Made by a program: the position numbers and the translations under genes
Assembly (NCBI GenBank): GCA_964555825.1
Contig: CAZKTY010000011.1
Span: forward strand, 1 to 21,418
Reading direction: 5' to 3'
Source: CAIRYW01 sp964555825
Lineage (GTDB): Bacteria; Patescibacteriota; Minisyncoccia; Phycocordibacterales; CAIRYW01
Length of the DNA: 21,418 nt
Notes under the pieces: model-generated
Told to the model about the DNA's origin: nothing
Seen by the model: only the letters and a program-made list of their open reading frames with translations
The model's database searches: none
Shown: piece after piece, positions 8,314 through 15,297 of the stretch
Numbering within the stretch: the stretch's first letter is position 1
How the letters are laid out: each line of letters begins with the position of its first letter

Positions 8314-8727
8314 TCAGAAAGAGTTCTTTATTTTTTCTGAAATGTCCTTCATCTCTCCCTCATTGTATTTTTTTTGTGGCCAAAGTTTTAGACCATCATT
8401 CTCGAATCTAGGAACTACGTGAAAATGAGTATGAAATATTACTTGTCCTCCCGCAGGCTCGTTGTTCATGCTTATTGTAATTCCTTCGGCATCAAGAGCT
8501 TCTTTTATTGCAAGAGTGACTTTTTTTGTTGCCAATAAAAGTCTTGCGAGTGTTTCATCTGGTGTTGTGTATATATTTTCAAAATGATCTTTGGGAATTA
8601 CAAGAGTGTGTCCATGATTCACTGGATTAATATCCAAAAATGCGAGAGACCAATAGTCCTCATAGATCTTTTCAGAGGGGATATCACCAGAGATGATCTT
8701 GCAAAAAATGCAGTCTTTTTCGTTCAT
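8314..8727 (-). CDS. HIT-family nucleotide hydrolase (histidine triad)
   Basis: A 137-residue HIT protein. N-terminal CIFCKIISGDIPS is typical of the Hint/HIT group; CxxC is half of the zinc site found in many members. The catalytic triad motif is HTHFHVVPR near residues 95-103. Family members hydrolyse purine nucleoside phosphoramidates or related nucleotides in the cytoplasm. I chose the ATG at 8727 over an upstream in-frame start at 8814 because the family begins at this point, and a TATAAT box on the minus strand (8734-8739) lies 6 bases before it, which would make the mRNA leaderless. The gene is divergent from recJ and convergent with pgk. Confidence 0.93.
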   Translation of the reverse strand: MNEKDCIFCKIISGDIPSEKIYEDYWSLAFLDINPVNHGHTLVIPKDHFENIYTTPDETLARLLLATKKVTLAIKEALDAEGITISMNNEPAGGQVIFHTHFHVVPRFENDGLKLWPQKKYNEGEMKDISEKIKNSF

Positions 8728-8733
8728 TTCTAT

Positions 8734-8739
8734 ATTATA
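8734..8739 (-). promoter_or_regulatory. -10 box for HIT gene, leaderless start
   Basis: On the minus strand TATAAT is followed by 6 bases and then the ATG at 8727. The predicted transcription start is at or next to the start codon. No strong -35 is visible. Confidence 0.5.
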
Positions 8740-8793
8740 TCTCATTTTTTTCAATGTATTAATATGTATCGTAAACAAGAGACATCCTAGTGT

Positions 8794-8799
8794 TATAAT
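8794..8799 (+). promoter_or_regulatory. -10 box for recJ, leaderless start
   Basis: TATAAT is followed by 6 bases and then the recJ ATG at 8806. Together with the minus-strand box at 8734-8739 this is a compact divergent promoter region with two predicted leaderless mRNAs. Confidence 0.55.
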
Positions 8800-8805
8800 C
8801 TGCCT

Positions 8806-10518
8806 ATGTCTCAAAAATACAGTTTAAAAAGAGAATTAACAGAAGAAGAATTGAACAGCTTTTCAGGTATTTCTCCTCTTTTGTCTCATCTAATGTTTCA
8901 TAGGGGAGTTAAGGCAGATGAAGCAAGTTTGTTCTTGTCGCCTTCTTTTACATTAGGACTAAACGACCCTTTTCTTTTATCCGATATGGATAAGGTTGTG
9001 GTGAGGATCATCAAAGCTATAAAAGAAGGAGAAAAGATCTGTATCTATTCTGATTATGATGCCGATGGACTTTCTGGGGCATCAATATTCTATGATCTTT
9101 TCAAAAAGATAAATTTTACCAATTTCATAAATCACATTCCAAATAGGAACGAAGAAGGTTTTGGTCTTCATAAAGAGTCAATAGAAAAGATCTCAAAGGA
9201 AGGTGTAAGTTTGATAATTACTGTTGATTGTGGAATAGGAGATGTTGTCGAAGCAAAATTTGCAAAAGAATTTGATATCGATCTTATCATCACAGACCAT
9301 CATGAACCAGATAAGATCTTGCCGGAAGCTTTTGCTATTGTTAATCCGAAGATATCTCCAGATTATCCAGAGAAGATGCTTTGCGGTGCGGCGGTAGCTT
9401 GGAAAGTTGTTTGTGCGATCATTTTAAAAAAAGAATTCGACATACCTGTCGGTTTCGAAAAATGGATATTGGATGTTGTTGGTATAGCAACTCTTTCTGA
9501 TATGGTCCCTCTTACAGGAGAGAACCGATTGTTAGCAAAATATGGGATGTTAGTATTGAAAAAAAGTAGACGAATAGGAATTCAAAAATTACTTAGAACT
9601 TTAAAGATCGAAATGAGAAATCTTACGGAGGATGACATTGGATTCATGATAACTCCAAGAATAAATGCTGCTTCGAGAATGGGAAGATCGATCGATGCTT
9701 TTAGATTGCTTACAACAGATAATGAAGATGATGCAAAAGAAATAGTTTCTGAATTGGAAAGAACGAATAATGAAAGAAAAGTTATCAGTTCTCATCTCTC
9801 AAAAGAAGTTCATAAGATGATGGAGGCAAAATATTCTCCGCATTTCTTGAACAAGACAATTGCCTTGGGAAGTCCAAATTGGAAACCTTCTATTTTGGGG
9901 ATCGTTGCTGGCACTATAGTTGAGAAAGAAGGAAAGCCTGTTTTTCTCTGGGGCAAAGAAGAAGGTTCTGAGAACATTAAAGGTTCTTGTCGAGCTCCGA
10001 TCGGAGCAAGTGTAAAATTAATTATGGAAAAAGTTTCTAATGATGTCATCACTGATTTTGGAGGTCATCATATGGCAGGTGGTTTTTCACTTTCAAATGA
10101 GACGGTTCATTTATTCGAGGATGAGATCGAAAAAGCTTACAAGAAGATCGATACTCTGCCCGAGAAAGATCCTATAAATTTAGTAGATAAAGAAATTGGA
10201 TTAGAAGAGGTTGATCTCAGATTGGTTGATGAGATAGAAAAACTTTCTCCATTTGGGATCGCAAATGAAAAACCCTTATTTATTTTTAAAGATGGGATCT
10301 TTGATAAAGTTGATCTTTTTGGAAAAGAAAAAAAACATCTAAAAATTACTTTGAAGGGAGAGAATGGAAACGTGATTGAAGCGATCAGTTTTTTTGCTAA
10401 TGAGGAGTTGATATCAAAAGCACAAATTGGGATAAAAAAGAATATTGTAGGAAATTTGGAGAAATCTTTTTTTGGTAGGACAAAAGCTCGCATTAGGTTG
10501 GTAGATATACTGGATTGA
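8806..10518 (+). CDS. recJ: Single-stranded-DNA exonuclease RecJ
   Basis: This 5'-3' single-strand DNA exonuclease of recombination and mismatch repair is complete at 570 residues. DHH-domain motifs are SDYDADGLSG (DADG at about 85-88) and TDHH (Asp164-His165-His166), with VDCGIG and GFMITPRINAASRMG following. The DHHA1 domain carries GGHHMAGGF (about 419-427). A C-terminal OB-like region (about 460-570) is present. The metal-binding acidic and His residues are intact, so it should be active. Stop codon TGA at 10516-10518 overlaps the -35 region of the next gene. Confidence 0.97.
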   Translation: MSQKYSLKRELTEEELNSFSGISPLLSHLMFHRGVKADEASLFLSPSFTLGLNDPFLLSDMDKVVVRIIKAIKEGEKICIYSDYDADGLSGASIFYDLFKKINFTNFINHIPNRNEEGFGLHKESIEKISKEGVSLIITVDCGIGDVVEAKFAKEFDIDLIITDHHEPDKILPEAFAIVNPKISPDYPEKMLCGAAVAWKVVCAIILKKEFDIPVGFEKWILDVVGIATLSDMVPLTGENRLLAKYGMLVLKKSRRIGIQKLLRTLKIEMRNLTEDDIGFMITPRINAASRMGRSIDAFRLLTTDNEDDAKEIVSELERTNNERKVISSHLSKEVHKMMEAKYSPHFLNKTIALGSPNWKPSILGIVAGTIVEKEGKPVFLWGKEEGSENIKGSCRAPIGASVKLIMEKVSNDVITDFGGHHMAGGFSLSNETVHLFEDEIEKAYKKIDTLPEKDPINLVDKEIGLEEVDLRLVDEIEKLSPFGIANEKPLFIFKDGIFDKVDLFGKEKKHLKITLKGENGNVIEAISFFANEELISKAQIGIKKNIVGNLEKSFFGRTKARIRLVDILD

Positions 10519-10519
10519 C

Positions 10520-10548
10520 TTGACTGTAAATCTATTTTTTAATAATAT
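10520..10548 (+). promoter_or_regulatory. Consensus-like promoter for the 10557 gene
   Basis: TTGACT (10520-10525), a 17-base spacer, and TAATAT (10543-10548). Eight bases separate the -10 from the ATG at 10557, so the transcript should be leaderless. A second overlapping TTGACT sits at 10515-10520. Confidence 0.65.
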
Positions 10549-10556
10549 GGTTTGGT

Positions 10557-11006
10557 ATGAGAACATTAACATTCATGGGGATAGTTCGTGCGGTTTTGAA
10601 TGGGACTGAAAATGTTCCAGGAATTCCTTTAGGCAAGATGTCACTGTCTTATCCAGATGGTTCAACTGAGGTTGTTGAGCACACTCTCAGTCGCGGCGTT
10701 TTTATCATGTTGACTCAACTACAAGCGCTGATCGCAGTCGAAAAGGATAATGGACCACATGCAGAGGATATCGCTTTGGGGCCAATCGCTGAAGCCATGC
10801 AAGAAAGTCTTTCAGATGTTATCTCAAGTGCCGAGTCGGTGTATGAAGACACAAGAGCGAGGATCGTGTTTCTCGAGCGTTTGATAACAGAAATTGTTCG
10901 AGAGAATATTCCATCTGAAGCAGAGCGAGTTGGTGCTTTCTACAAGATCGGATTGAGCAGAGGTGACTTTGTTCTTCTTAGAATATTGCCACTTCAATGT
11001 TTCTAA
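10557..11006 (+). CDS. Hypothetical protein, 149 aa, single-gene transcription unit
   Basis: I do not recognise this family. The protein is soluble-looking, with an N-terminal beta-rich part (LTFMGIVRAVLNGTENVPG, KMSLSYPDGSTEVVEH) and a long acidic helical part from about residue 45 to 125 (QLQALIAVEKDNG, AEAMQESLSDVISSAESVYEDTRARIVFLERLITEIV). There is no signal peptide, membrane segment, Cys motif or recognisable catalytic motif. It has its own promoter (10520-10548) and its own terminator (11011-11049), so it is an independent unit between recJ and rnhA. It is probably real because of these flanking signals and its consistent codon use. Confidence 0.7.
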   Translation: MRTLTFMGIVRAVLNGTENVPGIPLGKMSLSYPDGSTEVVEHTLSRGVFIMLTQLQALIAVEKDNGPHAEDIALGPIAEAMQESLSDVISSAESVYEDTRARIVFLERLITEIVRENIPSEAERVGAFYKIGLSRGDFVLLRILPLQCF

Positions 11007-11010
11007 TTAA

Positions 11011-11049
11011 ATGCGCTTGTTCTTAAAAGGACAGCGCAATTTTTATTTT
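11011..11049 (+). terminator. Intrinsic terminator after the 10557 gene
   Basis: TGCGCT (11013-11018) pairs with AGCGCA (11034-11039). The stem extends by GTTC/GGAC past a bulged T, with a TTAAAA loop, and is followed by ATTTTTATTTT. Confidence 0.85.
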
Positions 11050-11054
11050 CATAA

Positions 11055-11060
11055 TATAAT
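11055..11060 (+). promoter_or_regulatory. -10 box for rnhA-comEC, leaderless start
   Basis: TATAAT lies 8 bases before the ATG at 11069. This supports the ATG rather than the in-frame TTG at 11063 as the rnhA start. Confidence 0.5.
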
Positions 11061-11068
11061 CATTGTTA

Positions 11069-11794
11069 ATGAATAAGATAATTATTTTTAGTGACGGTTC
11101 CTCAAGAGGAAACCCAGGTCCTGGAGGTTTTGCATCAGTAATATGTTTTGGTGAAAATGATCTGACCAATGTCATTGAACTTGGTGGTTCAGAAAAAAAT
11201 ACTACAAATAACAGAATGGAGCTTACAGGTGCAGTGGAAGCTTTTGAGGAATTAAAAAAAAGAAAGATAAATGGAAGTGTCATTTTATACTCTGATTCAA
11301 GCTATGTGATCAAAGGGATCTCTTCTTGGATCAAAGGTTGGGAGGCGAATGACTGGAGAACAAAAGATAAAAAGGATGTTCTGAATAAGGATCTTTGGCA
11401 GAGGCTCACACAGGTTTCTTCTGGTTTTGATGTTTCATGGAAGGTGATCTCAGGTCATGTAGGTATACCAGGAAACGAAAGGTGTGATGAGATCGCAACT
11501 TCTTATGCAACTGGTGAAACACCTGTTTTGTTCGATGGACCAATGTCAGAATACAAAATTCCTATACTAGATCTAAGTGCAGATCAGTCCAAAGTAGAAG
11601 ACAAAAAAAGTAAGTCAGGAAAATCTGGCAAAGCTTATTCATATATAAGTTTGGTAGACGGAGAAATAAAGATCCATAAGACATGGAGCGAGTGTGAAGC
11701 AAGAGTGAAAGGAAAATCAAATGTTAGATTCAAAAAAAGCATGTCAAAGATCGATGAGGAAAAAATTGTAGAGGATTTTACAAAGAGAAGATAA
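11069..11794 (+). CDS. rnhA: Ribonuclease HI with C-terminal viroplasmin-like domain
   Basis: This enzyme degrades the RNA strand of RNA-DNA hybrids. The N-terminal RNase H domain (about 1-148) has all catalytic acids: Asp9 in SDGSSRGNPG, Glu51 in MELTGA, Asp76 in YSDSSYV, and SGHVGIPGNERCDEIA with the His and final Asp. After a charged linker (about 165-188, SKVEDKKSKSGKSGK), the C-terminus (about 190-240) reads YSYISLVDGEIKIHKTWSEC...RFKKS, the pattern of the Cauli_VI/viroplasmin hybrid-binding domain. That domain is usually N-terminal in RNase H1, so the order is reversed here. I took the ATG at 11069, which sits 8 bases after a TATAAT. comEC follows after 8 bases. Confidence 0.93.
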   Translation: MNKIIIFSDGSSRGNPGPGGFASVICFGENDLTNVIELGGSEKNTTNNRMELTGAVEAFEELKKRKINGSVILYSDSSYVIKGISSWIKGWEANDWRTKDKKDVLNKDLWQRLTQVSSGFDVSWKVISGHVGIPGNERCDEIATSYATGETPVLFDGPMSEYKIPILDLSADQSKVEDKKSKSGKSGKAYSYISLVDGEIKIHKTWSECEARVKGKSNVRFKKSMSKIDEEKIVEDFTKRR

Positions 11795-11802
11795 GATAAA
11801 AA

Positions 11803-13314
11803 ATGAGAACAAGATCGGTAGTGTTTTTTCTTTCGGGATGTTTATTAGGAGTGCTTATCACTTCAACGGATCTGCTACTAAAACATTTTGAAATATTTTT
11901 TTTGATAATCTCGCTAGCTTTTTTTACCTGCGGAATATTGATAAGAAGTTCTTCAAAAAAAGATCAAGCAATTTTATTTTTATTAGGAAGTTTGTCTTTA
12001 GGAATATTTATAGGGGGATACGTTTTTTTTGAAAAAGAAGATGAACTCTCAAGATCTGAATTGAACAAGTTCAGTGGTCAAAAAGTGATCCTAAAAGGTT
12101 TTGAAAAAAGTGAGATAAATTCTACTGGAGATAATCAAAAAGTACTTTTCAAGACAAAAGAAGTTGTTGTTGGTCTTGAACAGAAAGAAGTAAATTTTGG
12201 AAAAAATGTCTTGCTCATATTGCCTTCGAATTTTGAGTATTCCTATGGAGAGGGTTTGGAAATTCGAGGAAGTTTGAAGTCTATAAAAAATTTTGATGAT
12301 TCGTTTGATTATGTTTCCTACGAGAAAAAAGATGGAGTGCTTTTTGAAATTTATTATCCTCAGGTAATTTCAAGTGAGGGATTTGTAGGGAATAGTTCTT
12401 TAAGAATGATCTACTCTGTGAAAGATCATCTGGAGAAAAATATTGGTAAGTTCTTTTCTGAACCTTATTCATCACTTCTGTCTGGGATGGTCATTGCTGG
12501 AAAAGGAACCCTACCAAAAGATCTTCAGAATTCTTTTTTGCATGCAGGAGTCGTTCATATTGTCGTCTTGTCTGGATATAATATTGCTCTCGTTGTTTCT
12601 TTCTTTTCAATAATTTTTTCTAGGGTACATATAAGACGTAGAATTTTTATCATAATATTTTTTCTATTGATCTTTATCTTAATGGCTGGACTTTCAGCAT
12701 CGATCATCAGAGCAGCTGTAATGTCCGTCATTGCTTTATCAGGGAAGATCTTGGGAAGGAAAGTTAGACAAAATAGAGCCCTTCTTTTGGGAGCGACTTT
12801 GATGATTCTCTTCGATCCTTACACCTTGGTCTTTGATCCATCTTTTGCTCTGACGTTCCTTGCAACATTTGCGATCATAAATGTTTCGCCGATCGTTGAG
12901 AAAAGTCTAATTATGATCACTTCGAAATTCGGGATAAGAGAGATCCTTTCACAAACAATTTCAGCAGAGATGCTAGTCTCACCTTATATACTTTATGAGA
13001 TGGGAAATTTTTCAGTTCTTGCCCCTCTTACAAATATATTAGTTTTACCGGTCGTACCCTTTATCACTGTTGGAGGAATAATTCTTGGAGCTTTTGGATC
13101 TCTAGGATATCTTCTTTACCCATTGGTCTTAGCTTTGCAGTTCTCTCTTACTTGGATAGTCTTTGTATCGGAAAGTATAAATAGGATCCCGTGGAGTTTT
13201 CTTTATTTTGCAAATTTTTCTTTGGGAACATGTATTGAAATATATATTTTGGAAATATTTTTCTTGTTCTTCTTATTTGAAAGATCCTCAAACAAAAAAA
13301 TAAATAGCTTTTAA
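11803..13314 (+). CDS. comEC: ComEC/Rec2-type DNA uptake channel, short form
   Basis: This membrane channel imports single-stranded DNA during natural competence. The 503-residue protein begins with a membrane-anchored DUF4131-like region (hydrophobic segments about 5-25, 29-47 and 53-72, then an OB-like soluble part). The core Competence domain follows, with the signature FLHAGVVHIVVLSGYNIALVV at about 240-260 and about seven further hydrophobic segments. It ends shortly after the last membrane segments and lacks the C-terminal metallo-beta-lactamase-like domain of long ComEC proteins. CPR bacteria often combine ComEC with type IV pili for uptake of external DNA (established for the lineage in general); the pilus operon upstream in this window fits. 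It is co-transcribed with rnhA. Confidence 0.92.
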   Translation: MRTRSVVFFLSGCLLGVLITSTDLLLKHFEIFFLIISLAFFTCGILIRSSSKKDQAILFLLGSLSLGIFIGGYVFFEKEDELSRSELNKFSGQKVILKGFEKSEINSTGDNQKVLFKTKEVVVGLEQKEVNFGKNVLLILPSNFEYSYGEGLEIRGSLKSIKNFDDSFDYVSYEKKDGVLFEIYYPQVISSEGFVGNSSLRMIYSVKDHLEKNIGKFFSEPYSSLLSGMVIAGKGTLPKDLQNSFLHAGVVHIVVLSGYNIALVVSFFSIIFSRVHIRRRIFIIIFFLLIFILMAGLSASIIRAAVMSVIALSGKILGRKVRQNRALLLGATLMILFDPYTLVFDPSFALTFLATFAIINVSPIVEKSLIMITSKFGIREILSQTISAEMLVSPYILYEMGNFSVLAPLTNILVLPVVPFITVGGIILGAFGSLGYLLYPLVLALQFSLTWIVFVSESINRIPWSFLYFANFSLGTCIEIYILEIFFLFFLFERSSNKKINSF

Positions 13315-13330
13315 TATTGAGATTTTTGTG

Positions 13331-13336
13331 TATATT
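13331..13336 (+). promoter_or_regulatory. -10 box for the 13345 gene, leaderless start
   Basis: TATATT preceded by TGTG lies 8 bases before the ATG at 13345, so the transcript is predicted to start at the start codon. Confidence 0.45.
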
Positions 13337-13344
13337 TACTTTAT

Positions 13345-13683
13345 ATGATCATTCCAGCTCCTACTGTTGGGAGGATTACAGGTGTAAATCCTCGTACTCA
13401 TTCAGGAAGAATAAAGATTGAAGGAATCAGAGATGGGATCCGATTCAACAATAGAGGATCAGTAATGATCCGACAAAAAGATGGAGAGGTCTTTCTTTCC
13501 AATGAACCCAGATTTCGTCCGAAGATGTTCAAGGGCATGAGGGTTATTGTTGATACAGGTATCGTTGATGGAGATCATCAGTCTATCGTCAGATGGGCTC
13601 CATACAAGATATGGATTCGTTTCAGTGCCAAAGCTCGTTCAAAAAATAAGCGTAAGAAAAGATCAAGCACTAACCGCAAATAA
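13345..13683 (+). CDS. Small basic protein, possibly nucleic-acid-binding beta-barrel
   Basis: A 112-residue protein I cannot assign firmly. Residues 6-90 are beta-rich with glycines (VGRITGVNPRTHSGRIKIEG, DGIRFNNRGSVMIR, FKGMRVIVDTG, HQSIVRWAPYKIW). The order of strands loosely recalls a cold-shock/OB-fold protein (a GxI start, then a central GIRF and a late GMRV), but RNP motifs are not clear. The last 20 residues are highly basic (SAKARSKNKRKKRSS), which suggests RNA or DNA binding. It has its own -10 box 8 bases upstream and a terminator overlapping its stop codon, so it may be expressed separately from comEC, which ends 30 bases before it. Confidence 0.75.
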   Translation: MIIPAPTVGRITGVNPRTHSGRIKIEGIRDGIRFNNRGSVMIRQKDGEVFLSNEPRFRPKMFKGMRVIVDTGIVDGDHQSIVRWAPYKIWIRFSAKARSKNKRKKRSSTNRK

Positions 13684-13700
13684 AAATGCGGTATTTTTTA
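13673..13700 (+). terminator. Intrinsic terminator overlapping the 13345 stop codon
   Basis: ACCGCA (13673-13678) pairs with TGCGGT (13687-13692), followed by ATTTTTTA. The stem starts within the last codons of the plus-strand gene, and its U-run overlaps the TAA of the convergent superoxide dismutase gene. Confidence 0.75.
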
Positions 13701-14288
13701 TTTAGTTGCTTCCTCAAATCTTTTTTCCAAAACAGAATAATTTGTAGCAGAGATATAGTTTTCTATATATTTCTTTTTATCGCTAGGAACATAGTCAATT
13801 AGATAAGAGTGTTCCCACATATCAATGCCATAGATAAAATCTAGCCCGTTCAATTGTCCTAAGTGCTGTTCGTCTATCCATGCATTAATTAGTCTGTTGG
13901 TTTTTTTATCATAATAAAGAATTGCCCAGCCAATACCTCTTGTAAGACACAAAGACCTGAATTTTTCTAGCCAAGTAATAAAACTACCAAAATCCTTTGA
14001 TAGTTGTTTTGATAGAGAACCTTCCTCATTTAGTTTTTTTTGTTCGCCTTCAAGTTGTTCAAAATAATATTCATGATTACGCATTCCGTTGAATTCAAAT
14101 GAAAAACGCCTTTGGATCTCAGAAATAGCATAAGTATTTTTGTCTGGTTCTTTGGAATACTCATCTATCTTTTCTAATATCAAATTTGTGTTCTTTACAT
14201 AACCTGCATAAAGCTTGAGATGTTCCTCAATAGTTTTTTTTGAAATACCTGAGATCTCTGCAATTGAAAATTTTTGTTCTATGAACAT
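13698..14288 (-). CDS. Fe/Mn-family superoxide dismutase
   Basis: This enzyme dismutates superoxide to oxygen and peroxide. The 196-residue protein has the family's four metal-ligand regions: His23 (TIEEHLKLYAGYV), His72 (GMRNHEYYF), Asp156 and His160 (DMWEHSYLIDY). GIGWAILYYD marks the second domain. The first helix lacks the usual HHxxHH cluster and has HLKLY instead, and the usual NQD near the active site is EQH. Metal preference cannot be read securely. The ATG at 14288 is preceded by an extended -10 on the minus strand. No signal peptide is visible, so it is cytoplasmic. Confidence 0.9.
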   Translation of the reverse strand: MFIEQKFSIAEISGISKKTIEEHLKLYAGYVKNTNLILEKIDEYSKEPDKNTYAISEIQRRFSFEFNGMRNHEYYFEQLEGEQKKLNEEGSLSKQLSKDFGSFITWLEKFRSLCLTRGIGWAILYYDKKTNRLINAWIDEQHLGQLNGLDFIYGIDMWEHSYLIDYVPSDKKKYIENYISATNYSVLEKRFEEATK

Positions 14289-14317
14289 ATTTTTATTTAA
14301 AAGCTAATAATAACTAA

Positions 14318-14326
14318 ATTATAGCA
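14318..14326 (-). promoter_or_regulatory. Extended -10 promoter for superoxide dismutase
   Basis: On the minus strand TGC TATAAT (the box at 14318-14323) gives an extended -10. Predicted transcription start is about 25 bases before the ATG at 14288. The leader is AT-rich with no SD. Confidence 0.55.
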
Positions 14327-14345
14327 GATATTTACAGTGTCTTTT

Positions 14346-14372
14346 CAATAAAAAAACACCTAAAGAGGTGTT
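14346..14372 (-). terminator. Intrinsic terminator after the 14374-14823 gene
   Basis: Read on the minus strand: AACACCT, loop CTTT, AGGTGTT, then a run of T (14354 down to 14346). It starts 2 bases after the stop codon. Confidence 0.88.
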
Positions 14373-14373
14373 G

Positions 14374-14823
14374 TTAGGTAAAACCAAGACCATCGAACCA
14401 CCCCTTATTTCGAAGGGATCCTTGTGGTAAAAAAGATAAATTGAACTGGAAGTAGAATCCGTGGAATATTTCTACAGGATCCACGATCAGAATGTCTCCG
14501 ATGTTCTCAACAGGAGTATTGTCCTGTGAGATCTTATCATCGAGGATCACGATTGAAGGGATAAAGGTCTTTGCTATCAGCTTTTCTTTTTCGAGTCTTA
14601 ATAAAAATCTGGTTGTAGCATCAAGTCCGTTTGAGTCACAGGCTACTGTCACAGGTATTTTCATTTGGATCGCTCTTCGGATGATGTATTCGTAGAAGGT
14701 TATTTGACCGACCACGACTTTCTCAAGAGGCAGAGTTTTTCCAGCTGCCTCATCCAACCTTTTTTCTACGGATCCAATGAGAAGAGATGGTCCACAGAAC
14801 ATTCCATTATTTTGAGAAGTCAT
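14374..14823 (-). CDS. Hypothetical protein, 149 aa, single-gene transcription unit
   Basis: I do not recognise this family. It looks soluble and alpha/beta: VEKRLDEAAGKTLPLEKVVVGQITFYEYIIRRAIQMKIPVTVACDSNG, then TRFLLRLEKEKLIAKTFIP, SIVILDDKIS and GDILIVDPVEIFHGFYFQ. The alternation of strand and helix suggests a Rossmann-like or nucleotide-binding fold, but no P-loop or catalytic motif is evident. It has its own promoter and terminator. A 7-bp inverted repeat in its leader contains a possible ATG-initiated 7-codon mini-ORF (14843-14820) whose TGA overlaps the gene's ATG as ATGA. No SD is seen. Confidence 0.7.
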   Translation of the reverse strand: MTSQNNGMFCGPSLLIGSVEKRLDEAAGKTLPLEKVVVGQITFYEYIIRRAIQMKIPVTVACDSNGLDATTRFLLRLEKEKLIAKTFIPSIVILDDKISQDNTPVENIGDILIVDPVEIFHGFYFQFNLSFLPQGSLRNKGWFDGLGFT

Positions 14824-14837
14824 AATTTTATGGTTTT

Positions 14838-14868
14838 GCTCATTTTATTTGGTTTTTACTGAATGAGC
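14838..14868 (-). promoter_or_regulatory. Leader hairpin before the 14374-14823 gene
   Basis: On the minus strand GCTCATT (14868-14862) and AATGAGC (14844-14838) are perfectly complementary with a 17-base AT-rich loop. The 3' arm includes the ATG of a mini-ORF that ends ATGA-overlapped with the main start, so the hairpin could mask upstream initiation (inference). Confidence 0.4.
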
Positions 14869-14879
14869 TATTTAAATAA

Positions 14880-14907
14880 ACATTACCTTTAGAATATTTA
14901 AAGTCAA
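14880..14907 (-). promoter_or_regulatory. Promoter for the 14374-14823 gene
   Basis: Minus strand TTGACT (14907-14902), a 16-base spacer, and TAATGT (14885-14880). Predicted start is near 14873, giving a leader of about 50 bases. Confidence 0.5.
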
Positions 14908-14940
14908 ACAAATGGTGTATTGAGACCAATTCTAGTATTG

Positions 14941-14980
14941 AAATATAAAAACAGCAGGACCTTTCGGACCTGCTGTTTTT
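14941..14980 (-). terminator. Intrinsic terminator after rpmB
   Basis: A 12-bp perfect stem, arms 14947-14958 and 14969-14980 (AAAAACAGCAGG against CCTGCTGTTTTT), with a 10-base loop that has further CC/GG pairing. It starts about 20 bases after the rpmB stop on the minus strand. The A/T flanks would let it work in both directions. Confidence 0.88.
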
Positions 14981-15000
14981 ATATAGGTTATTTCTGTGGA

Positions 15001-15240
15001 TTATATAAGACCAGCTGTCTTAAGTGTTTTGTAGGCACCATTCTTTTGAATGGTCTTAATAGCTTGTGTAGAAAGCACCAAAGAGATAGTCCTCTGAAGT
15101 TCAGGAATAAATATCCTCTTTTTCTGAAGATTTACTTGAACACGCTTCTTTCCACAAGGGTTGAACTGTGTCGCACGAGTGCGGTTTGAGTATTTTCCCT
15201 GCATCTTTGATGTCTTTTTTGTGATTGGGCAGATTTTCAT
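15001..15240 (-). CDS. rpmB: 50S ribosomal protein L28 (bL28)
   Basis: A 79-residue ribosomal protein of the large subunit. The pattern matches bL28: an N-terminal KICPITKKTSKMQGKYSNRTRAT, then KKRVQVNLQKKRIFIPE, and ISLVLSTQAIKTIQKNG as the conserved C-terminal helix region. The N-terminal Cys-containing start is normal. It is monocistronic, with a strong terminator downstream, and is transcribed divergently from the M50 protease across a 57-base spacer. No SD is seen before the ATG. Confidence 0.93.
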   Translation of the reverse strand: MKICPITKKTSKMQGKYSNRTRATQFNPCGKKRVQVNLQKKRIFIPELQRTISLVLSTQAIKTIQKNGAYKTLKTAGLI

Positions 15241-15281
15241 ATTTTTATTACTAATTTCTCTATTGAAAATAGTTCCGAAAT

Positions 15282-15289
15282 GGTATCAT
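15282..15289 (+). promoter_or_regulatory. -10 box for M50 protease, leaderless start
   Basis: TGG directly before TATCAT (15284-15289) makes an extended -10, 8 bases before the ATG at 15298. Confidence 0.45.
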
Positions 15290-15297
15290 AAGCTTCA

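Noticed and set aside
780..10518. UGA recoding (Gracilibacteria/SR1 code)
   Set aside because: TGA ends recJ, the 4814 gene and both leader peptides at sensible lengths, and no in-frame TGA is needed inside conserved proteins.
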